A program made the position numbers and the translations under genes. A stretch of DNA of 64,000 bases from JABDBE01 sp049585795 (lineage in GTDB: Bacteria > Acidobacteriota > Terriglobia > Terriglobales > Acidobacteriaceae): the NCBI GenBank assembly GCA_049585795.1, contig JBAVAQ010000012.1, positions 62,001-126,000 on the forward strand, in the 5' to 3' direction. Below are positions 7,912-16,106 of the stretch, one piece after another (position 1 is the first letter of the stretch; every line of letters starts with the position of its first letter). The notes below the pieces were generated by a model. The model was not told where the DNA came from. It did not search any database and saw nothing but the letters and a program-made list of their open reading frames with translations.

Positions 7912-8661
7912 TTATTTCAGCCCCAACTCGCCATTGTACTGCTGGCTGATCCCGTAGCACTCACAGGCGGAGTCTTCAAGTTTCTTGCGGTTCACGATCT
8001 TCACTGCGCCACGGGTGTACTCGATGAGTTGCTCCTTCTGTAAAATACCAGCGGCCAAACTCACGCTAGGTCTATCTGTCCCTAGCATCGTTGCGAGAAA
8101 ATCATGGGTGATGGGCAGCGACTCTGAATCCACTCTGTCCTGAGTCATTAGCAACCACCGCGCAAGGCGCTGCTTAATATCGTGTAGCCGATTACACGCG
8201 GCTGTTTGTGCAACCTGCATTCCCTGAACCACTGCATAACGGCTCAACATCAATCGCAGGTGTGGAGTGGATTCCAAAGTGTTTTGCAAAGCTCCGACTT
8301 CTACGCGAAACCCGTCCCCCGTGATTTGTACCACCGCTTGAAGCGGGCTTCTGCTCAGGCCAACTGCCGCCGGTGTTCCAATAAAGCCCTCATTACCAAC
8401 TATGCCGGCTTCGGCGGTCTTTCCATCTTTCATTACGACTACAAGAGAAATCAAACCTCGATTCGGGAAATACGCAGATTCTACCTTTCCACTCCCCTCG
8501 TGAAGGACTAGATGGTTTGGCAAGCTGACGTATTCGAGATGAGGACGCAGTGAACTGTAGTCGCTATCGGAAATCGAGAGAAGTATTAGGTTGCTGACTG
8601 GTTTCCCTTCGGTATTCGTCCGCTCCCCGGACTGCACGACTTGGAGGCCTTTGCTTTCCAC
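7912..8661 (-). CDS. Crp/Fnr-family transcription regulator
   Basis: A 249-residue protein with an N-terminal cyclic-nucleotide-binding-like beta barrel (about residues 25-150) and a C-terminal HTH (LPITHDFLATMLGTDRPSVSLAAGILQ near residues 182-208). The barrel lacks the cAMP phosphate-binding GE...R/T-S set and the N-terminal Cys cluster of FNR, so its signal is unknown. This subgroup, with VGNEGFIG in the barrel, is common as stand-alone regulators in Acidobacteriota and rhizobia. The start is GTG. It lies alone between hsp20 and small hypothetical genes. Confidence 0.88.
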   Translation of the reverse strand: MESKGLQVVQSGERTNTEGKPVSNLILLSISDSDYSSLRPHLEYVSLPNHLVLHEGSGKVESAYFPNRGLISLVVVMKDGKTAEAGIVGNEGFIGTPAAVGLSRSPLQAVVQITGDGFRVEVGALQNTLESTPHLRLMLSRYAVVQGMQVAQTAACNRLHDIKQRLARWLLMTQDRVDSESLPITHDFLATMLGTDRPSVSLAAGILQKEQLIEYTRGAVKIVNRKKLEDSACECYGISQQYNGELGLK

Positions 8662-9149
8662 AAACCATCCTAAACAGACAAGGATCAGAACCGAAAACCG
8701 TCGCAGGAGTGGAGATGAACTCGCCTGTCATGCTGTCCGAAACAGGGTAGGATCCTCGGAGGGCCTGGGCAGCCCCTCTAGAAGACTTATCAACATTACG
8801 CGGGATCCGACCCTGATACTGAGCAATACTGACCGCTTCAAGGCGCGCGAAACCTGAACCAACGCTGAAGCGATTCCGCGACTTCAAACTTCAAACTAGG
8901 CCCGGAATCGGGCGAGCGCACGGAACGATAACCTTCCATGTATGTAGGATGCCCGACAGACCATCCAGATTGGCGCCTGTAAACTTTGCGTTTCCCTTTA
9001 AGCATTCCCCGCCATGCCCAGACTGGGTGACGGTTTTCGGCTGCAATCGCTAGTACGCCACTATGAAAGGAGAACGCAGCGTCCTTAGAGGGCAAGCGAA
9101 TACGAGGCATGCAGTCAGACAACGTTAGGACGCAGCGACATAGGCGGCC
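8662..9149. other. Intergenic region, no gene seen
   Basis: About 490 bp between two divergent genes. No frame carries a recognisable protein, and no clear dyad or promoter was found. Confidence 0.45.
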
Positions 9150-9353
9150 ATGAGCCGGAAGCTAGTATGGATTGAGCAACCGCGTTTTCGGGGTTTTGGT
9201 TGCTCCGAATGTGGCTGGCGGTTCAAGCCTTCTGGAGCGCCCACCGGCACGTCTTTCGATGAGATGATGCGCAACTTCGAGCGGCAGCGCGACAAAGAGT
9301 TTACCTTGCATGTTTGCGCCGATTCGCCCAAGAGCCAAGAGCACAAACTCTGA
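9150..9353 (+). CDS. Small Cys-containing hypothetical protein
   Basis: 67 residues with a CSECGWRFKPSG motif at 18-29, DEMMRNFERQRDKEFTLHVC in the middle, and a second-half Cys/His pair (HVC) that could complete a zinc-binding site (CxxC plus HxC). Small proteins of this type recur in Acidobacteriota genomes. The function is unknown; a zinc-ribbon adaptor or DNA-binding role is possible. Confidence 0.65.
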   Translation: MSRKLVWIEQPRFRGFGCSECGWRFKPSGAPTGTSFDEMMRNFERQRDKEFTLHVCADSPKSQEHKL

Positions 9354-9379
9354 ATAAACCGCACTCCTGCTCCACCCGG

Positions 9380-9400
9380 AATCCCAAAGCACAGCTCAAA
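9380..9400. repeat. 21-bp direct repeat, copy 2
   Basis: Identical to 7861-7881. It lies between two convergent small genes. Confidence 0.6.
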
Positions 9401-9416
9401 GACGGCGATGAGCCAA

Positions 9417-9620
9417 TCACGCCTTGGCTGGATCTAGTCCGAAGAACGGCGCTATTTTCGTCGCGATCAGCACTTCCAACAAGGTGGCCGTGTTACGAAC
9501 GCTTCCAGAGATGCCGATGAGGGCTTCTGAGACGAGGGGATGTTGCCCCGCCAGCGAGTCAAGACGGTCACTGACATTGTAGAGTTGCTGAACTTCGTGC
9601 AGGATCGCGTTCGAATCCAT
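9417..9620 (-). CDS. Small hypothetical protein with repeated 5' UTR
   Basis: 67 residues, predicted largely helical, soluble, with a C-terminal stretch LLEVLIATKIAPFFGLDPAKA. No family is recognised. Its reality is supported by a consensus promoter and by the conserved 5' UTR element (copy B) that it shares with hsp20 and an ABM-like gene, which suggests the same stress control. The annotated start is ATG at 9620. Confidence 0.6.
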   Translation of the reverse strand: MDSNAILHEVQQLYNVSDRLDSLAGQHPLVSEALIGISGSVRNTATLLEVLIATKIAPFFGLDPAKA

Positions 9621-9644
9621 GGGGGTACGCGGCTTTCCTGAGAA

Positions 9645-9787
9645 GCCTAAGGAAAGAAGACTTCAGATGGGCTGACTTAGTTCAGAGGACCTGAAAGAGT
9701 AAGAAGAGGTAGCTTGCTCAACTGCAATGCTAGGCTTCTGCGCAACCGATGTCAAACTGCGGCTGGAACAGGTAGTGGGTCAGTTTG
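9645..9787 (-). promoter_or_regulatory. Repeated promoter/5' UTR element, copy B
   Basis: Minus strand: -35 TTGACA (9750-9755), 17-bp spacer, -10 TAGCAT (9727-9732), then the same leader block as copy A, with one change in the first loop (GTCCT for GTCCC). It ends about 25 nt before the start codon of the 67-residue gene. Confidence 0.7.
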
Positions 9788-9818
9788 AATTCCACAGCTG
9801 GGGCGGTAACTTTATGGT

Positions 9819-10346
9819 TTAACTCGCCCTCTTTTCCTCGCCCTGCTCTCGCGCTTCTCCCGCATGGACCAACTCCACTCCGGCGAGATCAACTTCGAGA
9901 GACAGCCCGGTCAGATCAGTGCTGTTTGCGATTCGGAATAGGACTTCCGAAACGCGGGAGGCTGCATCCTGCAGTAGGCGCTCCTGCTTCTCTGGAGTGG
10001 CGATGTACGAAACCATCGTCATCTGAGTGAGGGCATTGCGAACGTGATGGTTCAAGAAGGCTAGTTCCAGGGTTCGTCGGATGGCTCGCTTCCGGCGTTG
10101 TTCCAGAACGATGGTCCCGAGAACCGTGACGATTAGCATTTGCACCAAACCATCGACCGTGTCGGTCACGTGCCACGAGGGTTGCCGATAGAACCACAAA
10201 GCATTCAGCGCGACTCCGACCAATCCAACGAAAACGCCGATTGTTGCTGCGGTGATCAGAGACTGGAAGAGAGAAGCGGACTTGAAGTCGAAGGCATGGT
10301 GCGAGTGATCGTAGCTGTGAGCGCGCTCATGCTCATAGGCTTTCAT
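9819..10346 (-). CDS. Membrane protein with histidine-kinase-like dimerisation motif
   Basis: About 175 residues. A His-rich N-terminus (HERAHSYDHSHHAFD) is followed by two membrane helices (about residues 28-52 and 65-88) and a cytoplasmic segment AFLNHHVRNALTQMTMVSYI that resembles the H-box of some histidine kinases. No ATPase (HATPase) domain follows; the protein ends in an acidic stretch. The start at 10346 is chosen for the AAGAGG ribosome site. It may be a truncated kinase or a dimerisation/adaptor protein; the function is unknown. Confidence 0.65.
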   Translation of the reverse strand: MKAYEHERAHSYDHSHHAFDFKSASLFQSLITAATIGVFVGLVGVALNALWFYRQPSWHVTDTVDGLVQMLIVTVLGTIVLEQRRKRAIRRTLELAFLNHHVRNALTQMTMVSYIATPEKQERLLQDAASRVSEVLFRIANSTDLTGLSLEVDLAGVELVHAGEAREQGEEKRAS

Positions 10347-10516
10347 GACCCAACCTCTTGTCACTAAAACGTGCCTATAAGCGAACTCTGTCATTTTGCC
10401 CGCTTCTTGCCGGTGGTTCTTCTAGTAACGGTTGAGGTACGTCCTTGAGGTGAAGCGCGGTTGCTAGTCTGTGCTTGTGCGCTACAGATTCCGAATAGAG
10501 ATCCTCGCCACGGCGG

Positions 10517-10551
10517 GCGCGGACGTTTCCGACAGCGCGGACGTTTCCGAC
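10517..10551 (+). repeat. Tandem 17-bp direct repeat next to a -35 box
   Basis: GCGCGGACGTTTCCGAC occurs at 10517-10533 and 10535-10551, an 18-bp period, directly abutting the -35 box TTGACA of copy C. This is the usual place for an activator to bind. Confidence 0.6.
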
Positions 10552-10655
10552 TTGACAACACTGGGATTCGGTATATGGTGTTAGATAGAGCGAATTAGGT
10601 CTTCTCCTCTTTCAGATCCCCTGAACTAAGGCAGCCCATCTGAAGTTCTCTCCTC
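10552..10655 (+). promoter_or_regulatory. Repeated promoter/5' UTR element, copy C
   Basis: Plus strand: -35 TTGACA (10552-10557), 16-bp spacer, -10 TATGGT (10574-10579), then the leader block with CTTTCAGATCCCCTGAACT and CAGCCCATCTGAAG (10609-10647). It lies upstream of the ABM-like gene in the same relative orientation as copies A and B. The promoter part differs from A and B; the leader block is what is conserved. Confidence 0.6.
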
Positions 10656-10683
10656 TTAGTTGCACCAAACCCAGGAGGTTGAC

Positions 10684-11007
10684 ATGTTTGCTCGTCACGT
10701 TTCCATGCACCTGAAGCCCAATACCCGTGCGGAGTTTACGCAGACAATCGAGAACGAGATCCTTCCCCTCCTTAAGAAACAGCACGGCTTCCAAGACGAA
10801 ATCGTATTCGTCGTCCCCGGATCGGGAACGGAAGGGGTAGCTATCAGTCTTTGGGACAAGAAAGAGGACGCGGAAACTTACCTTCGCGGCAGCTATCCAG
10901 AAGTGCTGAAGGCCCTGGCGAAAGTGGTCGACGGTACTCCGGAGGTCCGAAACTTTGAGGTGGCCAGCTCGACCTTGCAAAAGACGCCTGTTCTCGTAGG
11001 AGCCTGA
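10684..11007 (+). CDS. ABM-like (antibiotic biosynthesis monooxygenase fold) small protein
   Basis: 107 residues with the ferredoxin-like alpha/beta pattern of dimeric alpha-beta barrel proteins: MFARHVSMHLKPN, a helix (EFTQTIENEILPLLKKQ), GFQDEIVFVVPG and WDKKEDAETYL. ABM-fold proteins include quinol monooxygenases and heme-degrading enzymes, but the family is broad. An AGGAGG ribosome site lies 6 nt before the ATG. It shares the repeated 5' UTR with hsp20, which suggests a stress role. Confidence 0.7.
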   Translation: MFARHVSMHLKPNTRAEFTQTIENEILPLLKKQHGFQDEIVFVVPGSGTEGVAISLWDKKEDAETYLRGSYPEVLKALAKVVDGTPEVRNFEVASSTLQKTPVLVGA

Positions 11008-11168
11008 GGCAACCAGACAGGCTTTCGCGTTCGTTGGGGGCGGCCGATCCCCGCTCCCCTTACGAAAGAGACAAGAAGAGTCGAGGTCTAGATCTTTCTG
11101 GTCACGCCCGCTTCTCAAAGGTAACTGCTTTCCGAAACGCCCGCCTCCAGAAGGCTCGGAGGTGTTCT

Positions 11169-11549
11169 GTGCCCCAGCAGTCACCGATTTCCTTTCAAGT
11201 TCGCACGAAAAACGTGCTCATCGTCGATGGCAACGAAGCGATGCAGAAGCTGCGCGCCCGCGTGCTGAGAAGCCGCGGAGTTCACGCGCACACGGCCAAA
11301 AGCGCCACTGAGGCAGCTTTGCTCTGGGTGCCTGATTTTTTCGATTTGGTGCTGCTGGACGTGCGCCAGAGATCCCAAGAAGCGGTGGAGTTCTGGCGAA
11401 CGATTCGGCGCCAGCATCCAGGGCAGCGGGTCAGTTTCCTGGTTGGACCCCCAACGTACCTGTCTCCCACCTGCGCCGACGAGGACGTTGCCCGCGATGA
11501 GGTTCCTGAAGACTGGGTGCAGAGGCCAGGAATCCTGCATGTCGCATAA
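11169..11549 (+). CDS. Degenerate response-regulator receiver-domain protein
   Basis: About 126 residues with a receiver-like fold: VLIVDGNEAM (one acidic residue left where two are usual), LVLLDVRQ with the phospho-acceptor Asp, and SFLVGPPTYL where the conserved Lys is missing. The GTG start at 11169 is chosen because GGAGG lies 6 nt upstream. There is no output domain. It may act as a phosphorylation-independent or single-domain regulator. It follows the ABM-like gene on the same strand. Confidence 0.6.
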   Translation: MPQQSPISFQVRTKNVLIVDGNEAMQKLRARVLRSRGVHAHTAKSATEAALLWVPDFFDLVLLDVRQRSQEAVEFWRTIRRQHPGQRVSFLVGPPTYLSPTCADEDVARDEVPEDWVQRPGILHVA

Positions 11550-11606
11550 GGTGCCTTACAGACCGATAGCAGCCAGATGGAGACAATAAATCAAGGAGAA
11601 AAGTCC

Positions 11607-11831
11607 ATGAAACCGGAGCTTTTGACCAATAGAGACGCGGCTATCACGACTCATGACGAGGAGAACGTGCGCGCTCGCGCTTACGAGCTGTATGAGGTGC
11701 GCGGCAGAATAGATGGCCATGCGGAAGAAGACTGGCTTCAAGCAGAAGGCGAAGTAGCAGGAAGGAACGAACGAAACTCCGTCCGAGCCTCAAGCTCAAA
11801 GATCACTGTGAAAATCGTTGGTGAAGCCTGA
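11607..11831 (+). CDS. DUF2934 family protein
   Basis: 74 residues with the DUF2934 core RARAYELYEVRGRIDGHAEEDWLQAEGEV, a helical motif common in Acidobacteriota and some Proteobacteria. The ATG at 11607 has AGGAG 9 nt upstream. The function is unknown; members are often near stress genes, as here. Confidence 0.8.
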   Translation: MKPELLTNRDAAITTHDEENVRARAYELYEVRGRIDGHAEEDWLQAEGEVAGRNERNSVRASSSKITVKIVGEA

Positions 11832-11885
11832 CGGGTTGGACGATCACGTAGTGGAGAGCGATGCTCAAACCACCGGAGGTAAGCT

Positions 11886-12191
11886 ATGACTAACATCTAC
11901 GTCGGTAACTTAGATTTCGCCACTCACGAAGACCAGCTTCAGACATTATTCGCGGCGTACGGAGCCGTTAATACAGTCACGGCCGTCACGGATCGCGACA
12001 CAGGTCAACCGCGGGGATTTGCGTTCGTCGAGATGACTAATGCTGCGGAGGCGCGAGATGCTATTCGTACCCTGAACGGTTCGGTTCACGGCGGGCGCGC
12101 CCTGATTGTCAATGAAGCTCGCCCTAAGCTCTACCGCAGTGGCGAACACGAGTCAGTTCCCAGTAGGGATCACCGGCGCCATCGTATCTAA
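11886..12191 (+). CDS. RRM-type RNA-binding protein
   Basis: 101 residues with one RNA-recognition motif: RNP2 IYVGNL at residues 3-8 and RNP1 RGFAFVEM at about 43-50, followed by a short basic tail. Bacterial single-RRM proteins of this size are linked to cold or stress adaptation and can bind mRNA. A CCGGAGG ribosome site precedes the ATG. It stands downstream of the DUF2934 gene. Confidence 0.92.
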   Translation: MTNIYVGNLDFATHEDQLQTLFAAYGAVNTVTAVTDRDTGQPRGFAFVEMTNAAEARDAIRTLNGSVHGGRALIVNEARPKLYRSGEHESVPSRDHRRHRI

Positions 12192-12338
12192 TGATTGGGG
12201 GGCGATCTTGTTGGCTGTACCTGCGGTAAGCACAGCACGGGTGGTTGCGGCTGTGGTTAGTGAGCAATCGCCTAACTGCAGGGGGAGTCCAGTGCAGAAC
12301 AAGGGAATGAACGGCCAACAGAGTTGTCCGGAGTCAAT

Positions 12339-12503
12339 ATGAGCGACCTTCTTCGCAGGATGTGGGAAGAGAATGAAGGCCAGGACATTGCCGAATATGC
12401 GGTGATGCTAGCGGTCATTCTGGTGATTGTGGTTGGGACTCTCCGGCTGATTGGCTCGAACGCCAACAACGCTTTCTCGGCCGCTGCCAGCTCGATTCAG
12501 TAA
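12339..12503 (+). CDS. Flp/Fap-type pilin
   Basis: A 54-residue peptide: short charged N-terminus MSDLLRRMWEENEGQDIAEY, then a hydrophobic helix (AVMLAVILVIVVGTLRLIG) and a small polar tail. The QDIAEYA motif with Glu at +5-like position after a Gly is the Flp prepilin processing site. Flp pilins build Tad-type pili; no tad genes are in the window, so it is an orphan pilin. Many Acidobacteriota carry several such loose pilin genes. Confidence 0.8.
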   Translation: MSDLLRRMWEENEGQDIAEYAVMLAVILVIVVGTLRLIGSNANNAFSAAASSIQ

Positions 12504-12539
12504 TGCGACGTTACGGCGCAGGAAGGAGCGAGGCAAATT

Positions 12540-12809
12540 ATGAATACAGGCAGCTCTAAATCTCTGGAGAGTACAGCGTGGAGGGATTTGTACAAGGCTG
12601 CGCTCTTTGAGGTTGATAACGCCAGACTCCCGGAGCGCATTGCGCAAGCAGAGAAAGCACTTGCACTAAGGGCACGGGAGTTGTTTCACATAGCCGGTGA
12701 CAACATCGAAGAGGAACAAGCTCTGGATGACACGATGTACGCCTTGCATGCTCTGCGGAACACGTCGCAAACTAGCCACTGTATACCGCATCGCAGTGAG
12801 GCTGCCTAG
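12540..12809 (+). CDS. Small helical hypothetical protein
   Basis: 89 residues, mostly helical, with two regions, WRDLYKAALFEVDNARLPER and DDTMYALHALRNTSQ. Related small proteins recur in Acidobacteriota, where they are described only as hypothetical. An AGGAG sequence lies upstream of the ATG. It follows the pilin gene on the same strand and is convergent with the sigma factor gene. Confidence 0.6.
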   Translation: MNTGSSKSLESTAWRDLYKAALFEVDNARLPERIAQAEKALALRARELFHIAGDNIEEEQALDDTMYALHALRNTSQTSHCIPHRSEAA

Positions 12810-12877
12810 TAGGTCACCTCGCAGATGCTGCGCCATCCCTTTCCTGGGCTTTCCCTGCGTGCACGTCTCCCGCGGCG

Positions 12878-14563
12878 TTATTCGTGCACGTTGTCGAGAA
12901 ATAATCTGAGCTTGCCGGAGCGTGAAGGCTGGCGCAGTTTGCGCAGAGCCTTGGCTTCGATCTGGCGAATGCGCTCGCGGGTGACGGCGAACGCCCGGCC
13001 AACCTCCTCCAGCGTGTGCTCCGAATCGTCCTCCAGGCCAAAGCGCATCTTCATGATCTTCTCCTCGCGCGGAGTCAACGTGCGCAGCACCTGCGCGGTC
13101 TGCTCCTTCAGGTTCACGTTGATGGCAGCATGGTCCGGTGCGAGCACAGCGCTGTCTTTGATGAAGTCGCCAAGATGGGAATCCCCCTCCTCCCCAATTG
13201 GCGTCTCCAGCGAGATCGGTACCTGCATGATCTTGCGCACTTTGCGCAGCTTGGCCACGGGAAGGTCCATGCGTTTGGCAATCTCTGACGAGGTAGGTTC
13301 GCGGCCCAACTCCTGGACCAGTTGCCGCGAGGTGCGAATCAGCTTGTTGACGATCTCGACCATGTGCACTGGGAGTCGGATGGTGCGCGCCTGATCGGCA
13401 ATGGCTCGGGTGACTGCCTGGCGAATCCACCACGTAGCATAGGTGGAAAACTTATAGCCTCGGCGATAGTCGAACTTGTCCACCGCCTTCATCAAACCGA
13501 CGTTGCCTTCCTGGATCAGATCCAGGAACTGCAGTCCGCGGTTGCCGTACTTTTTGGCGATGGAAACCACGAGGCGCAGGTTGGCTTCAACGAGCTCGTG
13601 CTTGGCCTGCTCCTCGTCCATCTCGCCCTGGATGATTTCGCGCTGCGTGCGCCGCAGCTCCTGGAAGCTCACGTCGGCATCGCTCTCCAGCCTTTCCAGG
13701 TCGGCCCGATGCTGTCGCTGCGTCTTGCGGTAATCTCGCTTCAGTTCTTGGCTGCGCGTGTTCTCAATCTTCGTTTCCAGGTTGCTGACCTGGCGGTCGT
13801 GCGAGCGCATGATGTCCGTGGTCCTATTCATCTGACCGATCAGGCGCTTGCGCTCGAAATTCGTAAGACCGAGTTTGCGGATGATGAGCGAAATCCGCAC
13901 AATCTCGCGGCCCAGCCTGCATCGGCAGCGCCTGTATTGGTATGCTTGCTTTTGTGACGGAATGGTCGGTAACCGTTCGGCCAGTTGGCCCGCTCGTTTG
14001 TAATGCTTTTGCAGCTCGTCGATGCGGCGCGTAAGGTCCTTGACGCGGATCTGCAGAATCTCTTCGGTAACCTCTTCCTCATTGAAAACTACAATGTCCC
14101 TGATCGAGCGCACGCCGCGCCGCAAATCATTGCCAACGGTCAGGATCTGTCGGATCACAATAGGAGAGCGGGAGAGCGCCTTCAATGTGCGCAGCTGTCC
14201 ACGCTCGATGCGCTTGGCGATATCCACTTCCCCTTCTCGGGAGAGCAGAGGTACCGCGCCCATCTCACGCAGGTATATCCGCACTGGATCGTTGGTCTTT
14301 TCAAGGGCCTCACCGCTGGGATCGAGTTCGACTTCGCTGCCGCCCTCCACTTCCTTATCAAGCTTTTTTTCGAAGGCCGAGAAACGAAGCTTGGGGTGCC
14401 CCTCAAGCACATCAATCCCCCGAGTGCCGATTGTGGCGAGCAGGTCGTCCATATCCTCTGGGGAATGGACGTCGTGCGGAATCAGGTCGTTCACCTCGTT
14501 GTAGGTGAGATAGCCCCTTTCCTTTCCTGAATCAATCAGTTTCGCAATGTGGCCAAGAGCCAA
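12878..14563 (-). CDS. rpoD: RpoD-type sigma-70 factor
   Basis: A primary-type sigma factor of about 560 residues. A region 1.1-like N-terminus (GKERGYLTYNEVNDLIP) is followed by region 1.2 (DPVRIYLREMGAVPLLSREGE), a long charged non-conserved region, region 2 (FSTYATWWIRQAVTRAIADQ), region 3, and region 4 with the -35 binding HTH (TLEEVGRAFAVTRERIRQIEAKALRKL). The frame stays open to GTG 14674; I prefer the TTG at 14563 because AAAGGA lies upstream and the additional upstream codons do not look like protein. It may be a second copy of the housekeeping factor, given its accessory neighbourhood. Confidence 0.9.
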   Translation of the reverse strand: MALGHIAKLIDSGKERGYLTYNEVNDLIPHDVHSPEDMDDLLATIGTRGIDVLEGHPKLRFSAFEKKLDKEVEGGSEVELDPSGEALEKTNDPVRIYLREMGAVPLLSREGEVDIAKRIERGQLRTLKALSRSPIVIRQILTVGNDLRRGVRSIRDIVVFNEEEVTEEILQIRVKDLTRRIDELQKHYKRAGQLAERLPTIPSQKQAYQYRRCRCRLGREIVRISLIIRKLGLTNFERKRLIGQMNRTTDIMRSHDRQVSNLETKIENTRSQELKRDYRKTQRQHRADLERLESDADVSFQELRRTQREIIQGEMDEEQAKHELVEANLRLVVSIAKKYGNRGLQFLDLIQEGNVGLMKAVDKFDYRRGYKFSTYATWWIRQAVTRAIADQARTIRLPVHMVEIVNKLIRTSRQLVQELGREPTSSEIAKRMDLPVAKLRKVRKIMQVPISLETPIGEEGDSHLGDFIKDSAVLAPDHAAINVNLKEQTAQVLRTLTPREEKIMKMRFGLEDDSEHTLEEVGRAFAVTRERIRQIEAKALRKLRQPSRSGKLRLFLDNVHE

Positions 14564-14755
14564 GCCGAATCCTTTCAGCGCCGTCCTGCATGGGGCAAAG
14601 GGTGCTTTTGTTGATCTGCAGCGGCAACTGCGGACTGAAAGTGCGAGAATCCAAAACTGAAGGGATGCTAGCACGGGGTCCCAGCCGCTTCCAAACCGAG
14701 ACCATTTCTGGCTTACCGTGTTGTTGCAGATAGATAGATCAACATACCTCCAGAA

Positions 14756-15064
14756 CTAGCCAACGTCCGTTTTCGGCTCATCCCAAACGCGCGTGTATCG
14801 GTTCCCGAACTCAAGCGTCGCCTCGTACTTCTCGGGATCGTTCTGTTTTAGCCAGAGCAACTTGTAGACTGTGTCCACCGCCTGCTTCATGATGTTCTTC
14901 ATCTCATTTTGCGTTATGTGCGAGTATTCGGAATTGCCAGCGCAAGTGGGGCACTCTTTTCCCGCGTGAACATCTTCGATCGGGCCGTTGCGGAACGCCA
15001 ACGCGACAATGCTCTTGGCTTCCGCTGCCAACTCGGGGTCTAACGGCATCGTTCTCTTGGGCAT
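14756..15064 (-). CDS. Hypothetical protein with CxxC motif
   Basis: 102 residues. A CPTC motif at about residues 38-41 precedes a helical C-terminal half (NIMKQAVDTVYKLLWLKQND, then FGNRYTRVWDEPK). No family is recognised. Coding is supported by a regular amino-acid composition and a proper ATG start. It lies between the sigma factor and a 286-residue hypothetical gene on the same strand. Confidence 0.55.
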   Translation of the reverse strand: MPKRTMPLDPELAAEAKSIVALAFRNGPIEDVHAGKECPTCAGNSEYSHITQNEMKNIMKQAVDTVYKLLWLKQNDPEKYEATLEFGNRYTRVWDEPKTDVG

Positions 15065-15128
15065 CGGGATCTCTCACGCTCGAAAATCGTACATAGACCG
15101 ACGGTCGGAACTTCAATCGTCAGCGTTT

Positions 15129-15989
15129 TCAACGACCGCAGCTGGAATACAAGTTTGTCATATCGTCCCTAAGATTCTGATGGACCGATTCCTCGCGAAG
15201 AGTTGGCCCGATTCGTACCGCGCTCAACCGGAACAAGCCGTTTCCCCAGTCGGCCGGAGTGTGCGCGTAGAAGAGGACGGCGATGTTGCGTGGGTGAAAC
15301 TCAGTTGTGCGCCAGTCCGTTCGGTGTCTACCCATCAACATGTTGACAAGACCGCTGAGCTGTTCGTAGCTACCCGAGAAGTACGCGTTGCCCCGATTTA
15401 GAACTCGACTGATGCAGACAGCAATGATCCCGAAGTAGTTGTTTGGAGCGGACGGCAGTGCTGATCGAAGTTGGCTCGCTGCACTCCTGACTGCGGCTCT
15501 AATGCTGCGCTCACGTTCGGGCCGCTTGCAGGCTATCAAATAGCCCCTGTCAGGCACCTTGAGAAATAGATCCGGCTCGAGGAGTTCCACTTCAGCCCCG
15601 CAGAGCGCCCACTCAGCCCCGAGCGCCAGCTCGAACATGACGTTTCGGCCGTCGCGGCTGGTGGGTGTTTCTGATTCAGGCAGAGCGGGCCCACTCAACG
15701 CTCTTGTCAATCGCTCGCAAAGCTGTTGGGGCGGGTAGTCACGGAATGCCAGATACACATCGTGCAATTCCAGAGCCTCCGTCAAACCGAATAGGTAGTC
15801 CGATTTTGAGATTTCATCAGCTTGGTTCGTGCCGTTTAGGAAGGCTCGCTCCGCTTTTTCCAGCACACGAATTGCGCGATGCGCGCGGTCCGCTTGTCGC
15901 ACCGGTACACCAAGTCGTCGAAGCCAATCATCAAAGCCCTGGAGATTCTGCAGAATGTCAGCGTATCGGAGTTGTGATGCTTGGTGCAC
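15129..15989 (-). CDS. Hypothetical protein, possible PD-(D/E)XK-like core
   Basis: 286 residues with no firm family. A helical N-terminal half leads to EWALCGAEVELLEPDLFLKVPDR and then YLIACKRP near residues 128-160. This is the layout of restriction-endonuclease-like folds (Asp on one strand, x-Lys on the next), although the acidic residue before Lys is replaced by Ala-Cys. The rest is alpha/beta. A nuclease relative or a degenerate nuclease is a guess from this pattern only. It appears monocistronic. Confidence 0.5.
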   Translation of the reverse strand: MHQASQLRYADILQNLQGFDDWLRRLGVPVRQADRAHRAIRVLEKAERAFLNGTNQADEISKSDYLFGLTEALELHDVYLAFRDYPPQQLCERLTRALSGPALPESETPTSRDGRNVMFELALGAEWALCGAEVELLEPDLFLKVPDRGYLIACKRPERERSIRAAVRSAASQLRSALPSAPNNYFGIIAVCISRVLNRGNAYFSGSYEQLSGLVNMLMGRHRTDWRTTEFHPRNIAVLFYAHTPADWGNGLFRLSAVRIGPTLREESVHQNLRDDMTNLYSSCGR

Positions 15990-16106
15990 GAGGCGAGTAT
16001 AGACTGGGAATCCTGATATGCAGATCCTGGCAGCGCACAGAACGCAGTCGCGGATAGTTCCACAGTTTGGAGATCCGTCTCGGGCTCAGGCCCTGACGCA
16101 TCAATC

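Noticed and set aside
12666..13433. 255-codon frame on the minus strand overlapping the sigma factor gene
   Set aside because: Low-complexity Gly/Arg/Pro translation; it is a shadow of the rpoD-like gene in a high-GC frame.
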